A DNA stretch of 6,283 bases from Pseudomonadota bacterium (GTDB lineage Bacteria; Pseudomonadota; Gammaproteobacteria; UBA5335), in the NCBI GenBank assembly GCA_021783685.1, contig JAJXTQ010000127.1:1-6283 (forward strand), written 5' to 3'. The notes beneath the pieces are model-generated. The model was not told the origin of the DNA and searched no databases. It saw only the letters and a list, made by a program, of their open reading frames with translations. The translations under genes were made by a program, and so were the position numbers. This document shows positions 1 to 4,784 of this stretch, piece by piece. Every line of letters starts with the position of its first letter. The first letter of the stretch is position 1.

Positions 1-71
1 CGCATCGGGCGCTGGAAAGCGGCCGGACCACCGGCAAGCTCCTGCTCGTCCCGAACTCCATGGAGCGATGA
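1..71 (+). CDS. C-terminal fragment of a zinc-type alcohol dehydrogenase / quinone oxidoreductase (MDR superfamily)
   Basis: The frame that begins at base 3 encodes 22 residues (HRALESGRTTGKLLLVP, then NSMER) and stops with TGA at 69-71; the gene enters from outside the window. The pattern His-Arg-x-Leu-Glu-x-Gly-x-x-x-Gly-Lys-Leu-x-Leu-Val is the usual end of medium-chain NAD(P)H-dependent dehydrogenases of the quinone oxidoreductase type, where it forms the last helix and strand of the catalytic domain. In that family the enzyme is cytosolic and reduces quinones or enones with NADPH, but the substrate cannot be judged from this tail. It converges with the LRR gene that ends at 148. The match rests on one short motif, so the family is likely but not certain. 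Confidence 0.6.
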   Translation, partial: HRALESGRTTGKLLLVPNSMER

Positions 72-121
72 TTGTTCCCGTGGGCCAGAAGATGACGTCT
101 GTGCCGGAAGCCACTGCTTTT

Positions 122-143
122 CGAATCAAGCAGACGAATCAAG
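122..143. repeat. Short direct repeat, 9 bases twice at a 13-base period
   Basis: CGAATCAAG occurs at 122-130 and again exactly at 135-143, separated by CAGA. It lies between the stop of the dehydrogenase tail and the stop of the convergent LRR gene, at the edge of the low-GC cassette. No other repeat of this unit was noticed in the window. It may be chance, or a scar of insertion. The rest of the 72-147 gap shows no convincing terminator hairpin. Confidence 0.5.
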
Positions 144-147
144 AGCT

Positions 148-438
148 TCAGATCAGCTTCACCGGACCACCGTGATACGGGAGTCTGTTCAGAAAGATAT
201 TGCCTTTCAATATGCCGGAAGCCTTGGCTTGGATCAGTTCATCGGCCAAGGACTGTGGTTCTGCGCTGGAGATGTAAACGTCACCGCCAATGTGTTCGAG
301 GGAAGGCGGAAGCGCGGAAAGACGGGTTCCTTCCAGAATGAAATTTCCGCCGATTCTTTTGAGTTTCGGAAGATCGAGTTCTTTTGCCCCGCTTGCGTCA
401 AAATCATTGCCGACGGATTCTAGGCTGGGAAATTTCAT
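148..438 (-). CDS. Small leucine-rich-repeat-like protein, 96 residues
   Basis: No specific family member or function is recognised. The protein is built of about three degenerate repeats of 20-21 residues: FPSLESVGNDF from residue 3, LPKLKRIGGNF from 23, and LPPSLEHIGGDVYIS from 43. A weaker unit follows around 76-83 (ILKGNIFL). The pattern Leu-Pro-x-x-Leu-x-x-Ile-Gly-Gly-Asn/Asp-x-x-Leu is that of bacterial leucine-rich repeats, which fold as a solenoid and usually bind other proteins. There is no signal peptide or membrane segment, so it is probably cytosolic. ATG at 436-438 overlaps the HNH stop codon (ATGA) and has a perfect AGGAGG seven bases upstream, so the start is well supported and translation is probably coupled. 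LRR proteins of this style often carry more repeats, so this could be a shortened relic or a compact partner of the nuclease. Its GC content is low relative to the window. Confidence 0.8.
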   Translation of the reverse strand: MKFPSLESVGNDFDASGAKELDLPKLKRIGGNFILEGTRLSALPPSLEHIGGDVYISSAEPQSLADELIQAKASGILKGNIFLNRLPYHGGPVKLI

Positions 439-1271
439 GACCCGTCCTCCTGTGTTGCTCTCATGACAGTCGCAATCTTCCTGAGCATTTCATTGCGCAT
501 CTCGTCTCCTTTTTCGCCGTAGTGAGCTTCCCGGTGATGATTTGGACACAAAGCGATCACGTTTTCCGAGGAGTCTTCGCCGTTTTCGTGTAGCGGGATG
601 ATGTGATGCGTTTCCAGATAGATTTTACCGCTGCCCATCCCGAATCCCCGCTGACCGCAGTACTCACAACGACCTTGTGACCGATTCAGCGCATGCCGAC
701 GAACATTCGCGCGCCGCATAAACACAGAAATCTGCCGCTCGATCCGCTCCGTGGGACCACCGACGCGTCCGGCAAGATCGAATTGATCTTCATAGTCGGC
801 CGTGGTTGCACCGGCGCCGCGCCTCAAGGTGGCGGCCCCACTTTCAAGACGGCACTCTACATGCCAGGGTTCCGGATCAAGGCAACGCGCAGCAACCCGA
901 TGGGGCTTGTCAGGTCCATTGTTTGCGGAGCTGCAGACGATGATTCGAAGCGGGAGATTGGATTCAAAGGCTTCCCGGATCGCCTCATTTGCCTGCTTTA
1001 TCCGGCGAACGACGGTAGCATGTTTCCCTTTTAATGGAACGTCCCATGAGTAGCTGACGACGCCATCCACTTCGGTCATTTCTTCATGCCACAAGCACAA
1101 GACGACGACCCTTCCGTGTTGAACAAATGCCCAGTTAAAGCAGAAATTTGGATTCGCGGCAGCGTTTGCAACTTTGCCTGCCTCCCACTCGGCCACGTCG
1201 ACGCCAGATTTCTGAACCAAATCATACACGCGAGCGTGACCATTTGGTCGCAATTCTTCAAGAATAGACAC
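435..1271 (-). CDS. HNH endonuclease with a conserved N-terminal domain (restriction-type family)
   Basis: The C-terminal part is a complete HNH (His-Me finger) nuclease domain. Numbered from the chosen start, Cys202-x-x-Cys205 begins the zinc site; ETHHIIPL carries the catalytic His pair 222-223; Asn237 begins NVIALCPNHHREAH, which holds Cys242, His245/246 and His250. All key residues are present. The first 165 or so residues form a separate domain with VYDLV at 15-19, NPNFCFNWAFV from 40, VVVLCLW near 55-61 and LDPEPW at 131-136. I recall this same pairing in proteobacterial HNH proteins annotated only as endonucleases or predicted restriction enzymes; the role of the N-terminal domain is not known to me. 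Starts: the longest frame begins at GTG 1343 (302 residues), an ATG lies at 1325, and GTG at 1271 (278 residues) has GAGGA four bases upstream and begins just before the conserved LRPNGHARVYDLV stretch; I prefer the last. Cytosolic DNA cleavage is inferred. The gene overlaps the LRR gene by four bases. Confidence 0.88.
   Translation of the reverse strand: MSILEELRPNGHARVYDLVQKSGVDVAEWEAGKVANAAANPNFCFNWAFVQHGRVVVLCLWHEEMTEVDGVVSYSWDVPLKGKHATVVRRIKQANEAIREAFESNLPLRIIVCSSANNGPDKPHRVAARCLDPEPWHVECRLESGAATLRRGAGATTADYEDQFDLAGRVGGPTERIERQISVFMRRANVRRHALNRSQGRCEYCGQRGFGMGSGKIYLETHHIIPLHENGEDSSENVIALCPNHHREAHYGEKGDEMRNEMLRKIATVMRATQEDGS
446..451 (-). promoter_or_regulatory. Consensus Shine-Dalgarno site for the LRR gene, inside the HNH coding end
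   Basis: On the minus strand AGGAGG is followed by seven bases and then the ATG of the LRR gene. The site lies within the Gln-Glu-Asp codons at the end of the HNH gene. Together with the ATGA stop/start overlap it marks a coupled two-gene operon and fixes the LRR start. Confidence 0.8.
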
Positions 1272-1274
1272 CGT

Positions 1275-1280
1275 TTCCTC
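1275..1280 (-). promoter_or_regulatory. Likely ribosome binding site for the HNH gene
   Basis: On the minus strand GAGGAA lies three bases upstream of GTG 1271 (four from the GAGGA core). The spacing is slightly short, but this is the best Shine-Dalgarno match before any in-frame start of the gene. The GTG at 1343 has only a weak GGCGG nearby, and the ATG at 1325 has none. It decides my choice of start. Confidence 0.45.
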
Positions 1281-1321
1281 GTTCGCTAATCGTGCATTAC
1301 TGCAATGGATATGGATTGGCA

Positions 1322-1338
1322 GCATGCCCAATGCATGC
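1322..1338. promoter_or_regulatory. Paired GCATGC palindromes upstream of the HNH gene, candidate operator
   Basis: GCATGC at 1322-1327 and again at 1333-1338 are separated by five bases, so their centres are 11 bases apart, about one helical turn. Each half is itself a palindrome. If the HNH protein starts at 1271, the pair lies 51 to 67 bases upstream, a common place for an operator; if it starts at 1343 the pair is coding. The remaining gap to 1458 contains an imperfect palindrome around ATGATCAT (1420-1427) and a TTGACG at 1430-1435 on the minus strand, without a well-spaced -10 element. Confidence 0.3.
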
Positions 1339-1458
1339 GCCACGAGCCGCCTGATTTAAGGTTAAGAGTAGACCATTGCGCGTCTGGGCACACGTGACCC
1401 ACTCGGAACGCTAGAACGATGATCATTCGTCAACCCGGCACACAGAAAATCCATCACC

Positions 1459-2229
1459 TCAGTGTGCGCTCTCGGCCGCGCGCTGCCTGAACAGGAAAAT
1501 GCCGATCAGGATGAAGGCCATCAGCGCAGCCGAGGCGGCATATCGGCTCAGGGCCAGACCGCCCTCGCTCAGCGGCTTGTCCAGAAAGTCGCCCACCACT
1601 GCGCCGAGCGGACGGGTCAGGATGAACGCGGCCCAGAACAGCAGTGTGCGCGACAGGCGGGTGCCGTAGTAGGCCGCCACGATCGCGGCCAGCAAGGCGC
1701 CGAACAGGATCGCTGCGCCGTCATAACCCAGCCCGGCCGTATCGGCGGTCCAGTCGCCCAGCGCCGTGCCCAGGGTCTGGGAGAACATGATCGTCATCCA
1801 GTAAAACGCTTCGGCTTTGGGCGTCGTGACGGAGCTCACGGCGACGGTGCCCAGGGTGCGGCGCCACGCCAGAAGCGAGCCGAGCAGCAAGGCCAGCAGC
1901 AGGCTCGATCCGCCCGCATAGCCGATGCCCAGGGAGCGGTCGGCGAAATCGGCGAGCGTGGTGCCGACCGTGGTCGTGGCGATGATCGTGGCCCAGTACA
2001 GGAAAGGATGGAATGTTTTGGCGCGGATCTGGGCCGCGACGGCCACCATGAAGATCCCGGCGAATATGGCCGTGCCGGCGAGATAACCCAGATCCATGGA
2101 CATCGACACGGCATCACCGGCGGTTTCGCCGAGGGTGGTGGCGGCGATCTTGATGATCCAGAAGCCCAAGGTGACTTCCGGGACTTTGCCGAACGGGCGG
2201 GGGGATTGGGGCGTGGCGTGGCGTGACAT
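1459..2229 (-). CDS. COG4705-like multi-pass membrane protein with four internal repeats
   Basis: This is an integral inner-membrane protein of 256 residues, almost wholly hydrophobic after residue 20, with about eight predicted membrane segments. The overall pattern matches, by my recall, the uncharacterised COG4705 membrane proteins; transport is a guess and no substrate is known to me. Four copies of a motif of form x-x-Leu/Val-Gly-x-x-x-x-Asp occur at residues 31-39 (TTLGETAGD), 86-94 (TTVGTTLAD), 151-159 (QTLGTALGD) and 206-214 (RPLGAVVGD). Most are preceded by a Phe/Tyr-Trp segment and three are followed by a Leu/Ile-Gly-Tyr or Gly-Gly loop. The short charged N-terminus faces the cytosol by inference. 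The frame is open from GTG 2271, but ATG 2229 has AAGGAAG eight bases upstream and is preferred. The gene follows btuF in the same direction after 140 bases and probably has its own promoter; a CTTAAG-type site lies at 2286-2302. Confidence 0.85.
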   Translation of the reverse strand: MSRHATPQSPRPFGKVPEVTLGFWIIKIAATTLGETAGDAVSMSMDLGYLAGTAIFAGIFMVAVAAQIRAKTFHPFLYWATIIATTTVGTTLADFADRSLGIGYAGGSSLLLALLLGSLLAWRRTLGTVAVSSVTTPKAEAFYWMTIMFSQTLGTALGDWTADTAGLGYDGAAILFGALLAAIVAAYYGTRLSRTLLFWAAFILTRPLGAVVGDFLDKPLSEGGLALSRYAASAALMAFILIGIFLFRQRAAESAH

Positions 2230-2237
2230 GGACGCGG

Positions 2238-2244
2238 CTTCCTT
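2238..2244 (-). promoter_or_regulatory. Ribosome binding site fixing the start of the COG4705-like gene
   Basis: AAGGAAG on the minus strand lies eight bases upstream of ATG 2229. No comparable site precedes the longer GTG 2271 start, whose extra 14 residues are charged and not membrane-like. Confidence 0.65.
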
Positions 2245-2285
2245 GGTGAAACGATCGGGACGTTTCGCCACGCTAGCCGGGCGGG

Positions 2286-2302
2286 ATTAGGATTCTCTTA
2301 AG
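2286..2302 (-). promoter_or_regulatory. Candidate PmrA/QseB-type response regulator site
   Basis: On the minus strand CTTAAG (2302-2297) is followed by five bases (AGAAT) and CCTAAT (2291-2286). Direct half-sites of form YTTAAK with a five-base spacer are the known box of PmrA/BasR/QseB-class regulators; the second half here has one mismatch. The site ends 56 bases before the ATG of the COG4705-like gene, a plausible promoter position. No clearly spaced -10 element was found, and no such regulator is encoded in the window. Confidence 0.35.
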
Positions 2303-2369
2303 TAAAGAGCGCTGCGAGTGGGGTTGCTGACGGGACGGGCGGCTGCCCGGGCGAACCGCCGGGAGGCGT

Positions 2370-3248
2370 TCACGGCGCCGGACCGGGGCGCGCCCGATCA
2401 AGTGCGGCGCAGACCGCGCGGGCGCCCAGGAGCAAGCGCGGACCGGCCCGTTGCAGCCAATCGGGGTCGATGGCGTAGAGATGCCCGGCGCGCACGGCGG
2501 GCAGATCAGGCCATTGTTGCCACTGCGCCAGCCAGGCCGGTTCCCGGCCGCCCATGCCGCCGGCCAGCATGACCTCCGGCGCTGCGGCCAGCACGGCCTC
2601 GAGCGAAACCGTCGGCGTCGGCGTGCGCAGGTCGGCAAAGACATTCTCCCCGCCGCACAGCGTGATCACCTGGTCGATCCAGTGACCGCCGCCGACCGTC
2701 ATCAGCGGCTGATTCCAGACCTGGTAAAAGACGCGCACGCGGCGCGCGGCGCGATGGCCTGTGGCGAGCTCGGCCAGGCCCGCCTCGAAGGCGCGGGCGG
2801 CGGCTTCCGCCCGCTCCCGGCTGCCGGCCAGCCGGCCGAGATTGCGCAGCGCGGCGGGGATGTCGGCAAGCCTGTCCGGATCGGTGCGATAGACCGGCAG
2901 GCCCAGTTGCTCGAGCTGATGCAGTTGCTCGGGCCGGTTGCCGCTGCGCCAGCCGACCACCAGATCGGGCTGGAGGGCCAGCACCGCCTCGACGTTCACA
3001 TCGGTGTAGCTGCCCACCGTCCGAAGCCGGCGTGCGGCCGGTGGATGATCGCTGTAGTCCACGCCGGCGATCAGGCGGTCACCCGCGCCGGCCGCGAACA
3101 ACAGTTCGGTGATGTGCGGCGCCAGGCTCACGATGCGCTTTGCCGGACCGGCGAGCGTGATCCGCTGGCCGCTGTCGTCGACGGCTTCCAGGGCGGCAGC
3201 CCACGCGTGGCGCGCCCCGAGCGCGCAGAGCATCACGCACGCGAGCAT
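2370..3248 (-). CDS. btuF: Periplasmic cobalamin-binding protein, ABC transporter substrate-binding component
   Basis: The protein delivers vitamin B12 to a BtuCD-type ABC importer from the periplasm. From ATG 3248 it has 292 residues. A hydrophobic leader (LACVMLCALG) with a likely cleavage after Ala-Trp-Ala at about 17 is followed by the TroA/BtuF fold: RIVSLAPHITELLFAAG from 38, YSDHPP at 65-70, DVNVEAVLALQPDLVV from 83, WRSGN at 100-104 and GGGHWIDQVITLCGGENVF from 187. By my recall, the Tyr-Ser-Asp-x-Pro-Pro and Trp-Arg-x-Gly-Asn segments match the B12-pocket segments of E. coli BtuF, which favours cobalamin over a siderophore. Start: the frame is open far upstream with a run of four arginines just before this ATG, but no ATG, GTG or TTG exists in frame between 3249 and about 3416; the annotated start therefore gives a leader without the usual basic n-region and no clear ribosome site. 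No btuC, btuD or cobalamin salvage genes and no B12 riboswitch are visible. It is transcribed away from the CorC-type gene. Confidence 0.85.
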   Translation of the reverse strand: MLACVMLCALGARHAWAAALEAVDDSGQRITLAGPAKRIVSLAPHITELLFAAGAGDRLIAGVDYSDHPPAARRLRTVGSYTDVNVEAVLALQPDLVVGWRSGNRPEQLHQLEQLGLPVYRTDPDRLADIPAALRNLGRLAGSRERAEAAARAFEAGLAELATGHRAARRVRVFYQVWNQPLMTVGGGHWIDQVITLCGGENVFADLRTPTPTVSLEAVLAAAPEVMLAGGMGGREPAWLAQWQQWPDLPAVRAGHLYAIDPDWLQRAGPRLLLGARAVCAALDRARPGPAP

Positions 3249-3336
3249 CGCGATCTGCCGCCGCCGGCGGCTTGCGCCATTCCCTGCGTCTGCCCGATCC
3301 GGCGCGCGCGGGGCGCAAGACGCGGAGGGCGCCGAA

Positions 3337-3365
3337 TTGCCCGGTGTGGCCGCGTGCTTTAGGAT
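3337..3365 (+). promoter_or_regulatory. Sigma70-like promoter for the CorC-type gene
   Basis: TTGCCC at 3337-3342 (four of six consensus bases) and TAGGAT at 3360-3365 (four of six) are separated by exactly 17 bases. Transcription would begin near 3372 and leave a leader of about 50 bases before ATG 3421. The element lies in the divergent region shared with btuF. An alternative upstream ATG at 3364 falls inside the -10 element, which argues against it as a start. Confidence 0.45.
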
Positions 3366-3420
3366 GAAAGCCCCACTATCTCCAAGGCCGAGCGCTTCCA
3401 GGCGACGGACGGCCCCAGAC

Positions 3421-4755
3421 ATGGACCTGTTGCTACTCCCGTTTCTCATCCTGCTCAATGCCCTGTTTGCCTTGTCCGAAATGGCAGTCGTTTCCTCACG
3501 GCACGCGCGCCTGAAGCATCTGTCGGAGCGCAAGCACCCGGGTGCCGGGGCGGCGCTCCAGTTGCACGAGTCGCCGTCCAACTTCCTGTCGACCATTCAG
3601 GTGGGCATCACCACCGTGGGTATTCTCAGCGGCGCCGTCGGCGAACGCACCCTGGCCGATCCCCTGGCCGTCTGGTTGAACGGTGTTCCGGCGCTGGCCC
3701 CGCACGCCCATGTGCTGGCGCTCGGCAGCGTGGTGGTGTTCCTGACCTTCGTATCGGTGGTCGTCGGCGAACTCGTGCCCAAGCGATTGGCGCTGTTGGC
3801 GCCGGAAAGCGTGGCTTCCCGCATTGCCTTGCCCATGCAGACCCTGTCGCGCATCGCCCGGCCGCTCGTGATCGTGCTGGCCACGGCCAGCGACGCCCTG
3901 CTGTGGCTGTTGGGGAGTCGCAAAACGGGCGCTCCCTCGGTCAGCGAGGAGGAAATCCGCATGCTCATCCGCCAGGGTGCGGAGGCGGGCATCTTCCACG
4001 AAAGCGAGCAGGCGCTGGTCGCCAACGTGATGCGGCTGGACGCGCAGCCGATCCGCGCCATCATGACTCCTCGACGCGAGATTCAGGCGATCGACCTGAC
4101 CGCTGCCACCGAGGATCTGCGCACGCAGTTGCTGGACAGCGAGTTCAACCGGCTGGTGGTCTGCCGCGGCGAACTCGATCACGTCGTCGGCATTCTGCCG
4201 GCAGGCGACCTGATGCGGCGCATTCTGGCCGGCGGAGTCTTCAGTGCGGAGGAACTGGCTCGCGCGGTCCAGCCGGCGCTGTATCTGACCGAGACCATGA
4301 CCACGGCGCGCTTGCTCGAGAAGTTCCGCGAAGCGCACCAGGAGATGGCGCTGATCGTGGACGAATATGGCGACCTGCAGGGGCTCGTGACCCTGACCGA
4401 CGTGCTCAAGGCCATCATCGGCGAACTGCGCCTGCCCAAGACGCCCGAGGAGGCCAGCATCGCCGAGCGCGAGGACGGCTCCTGGCTGGTGGACGGCAGT
4501 CTGTCGCTGCATCATTTCCAGCATGCCTTCGGGCTGGCCGACGATTGGCTCGGCGCGTCGGCGGGCGAGTTTCATACCCTCGGCGGCTTCGTCATGTCCA
4601 GCCTGGGGCGCATCCCGCAGGCGAGCGACGCTTTCACCCACGGCGCGCTGCGCTTCGAGGTCGTCGACATGGACGGCTACCGGGTCGACAAGGTGCTGGT
4701 GCACCGTATCGCAACCGAGGCGGATGCCGCCGGCGCCGCGCCGCCGCTCGAGTAA
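3421..4755 (+). CDS. CorC/HlyC-family membrane protein (DUF21 - CBS pair - CorC_HlyC domain)
   Basis: The protein has 444 residues and the full domain order of the CNNM/CorB/CorC-related family. Residues 1-165 form the DUF21 membrane domain, with LNALFALSEMAVVSSR from 12, a second segment NFLSTIQVGITTVGIL from 54, and VVVGELVPKRLALL from 113. Two CBS domains follow at about 208-270 (MTPRRE at 215-220) and 275-336 (IVDEYGDLQGLVTLTDVL from 312). The C-terminal CorC_HlyC domain at about 350-430 contains DGSWLVDGS and FHTLGGFVMSSLGRIP. Family members are inner-membrane proteins linked to magnesium or cobalt efflux, or in the YtfL/PaeA branch to cadaverine and putrescine tolerance; the haemolysin name is historical. 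The CBS pair probably senses adenine nucleotides. ATG 3421 starts directly at the first membrane segment; the longer open frame upstream is arginine-rich and overlaps btuF and the promoter. The substrate is not evident. It diverges from btuF and converges with purD. Confidence 0.92.
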   Translation: MDLLLLPFLILLNALFALSEMAVVSSRHARLKHLSERKHPGAGAALQLHESPSNFLSTIQVGITTVGILSGAVGERTLADPLAVWLNGVPALAPHAHVLALGSVVVFLTFVSVVVGELVPKRLALLAPESVASRIALPMQTLSRIARPLVIVLATASDALLWLLGSRKTGAPSVSEEEIRMLIRQGAEAGIFHESEQALVANVMRLDAQPIRAIMTPRREIQAIDLTAATEDLRTQLLDSEFNRLVVCRGELDHVVGILPAGDLMRRILAGGVFSAEELARAVQPALYLTETMTTARLLEKFREAHQEMALIVDEYGDLQGLVTLTDVLKAIIGELRLPKTPEEASIAEREDGSWLVDGSLSLHHFQHAFGLADDWLGASAGEFHTLGGFVMSSLGRIPQASDAFTHGALRFEVVDMDGYRVDKVLVHRIATEADAAGAAPPLE

Positions 4756-4757
4756 CG

Positions 4758-4772
4758 CCGCGCACGCCGCGG
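4758..4772. terminator. Weak GC hairpin between convergent genes
   Basis: CCGCG and CGCGG form a five-base stem with a five-base loop in the 29-base gap between the stops of the CorC-type gene and purD. An alternative pairing joins CGCAC at 4761-4765 with GTGCG at 4774-4778. Being symmetrical it could serve both strands, but there is no T run on either side, so intrinsic termination is doubtful. Confidence 0.2.
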
Positions 4773-4784
4773 GGTGCGTGTCGC

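Noticed and set aside
2..173. Open frame on the plus strand across 2-173, containing an MIVPVGQ stretch
   Set aside because: It has no ribosome site, overlaps the better-supported dehydrogenase tail and the end of the LRR gene, and shows no family resemblance.
1395..1435. TTGACG as a -35 element with TAGCGT as -10 for the HNH gene
   Set aside because: The spacing is only 14 bases, and no better -10 lies at 16-18 bases.
1462..2226. Long plus-strand open frame antiparallel to the COG4705-like gene
   Set aside because: Its composition (Gly, Arg, Gln, Ala rich, no hydrophobic core) is typical of a shadow frame in high-GC DNA, while the minus strand encodes a coherent repeated membrane protein.
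2336..2349. CGGGC-GGCT-GCCCG hairpin as a btuF terminator
   Set aside because: The stem is only five bases and no T run follows on the btuF strand; in this GC-rich context such stems are expected by chance.
3356..3385. TTGGAG with TAAAGC at 18 bases as a minus-strand btuF promoter
   Set aside because: Both hexamers match the consensus poorly, so it is not listed as a feature although a btuF promoter must lie near here.
3249..3420. Cobalamin riboswitch upstream of btuF
   Set aside because: I looked for the conserved B12-box and the GCCACTG element on the minus strand and found neither; the region is also too short.
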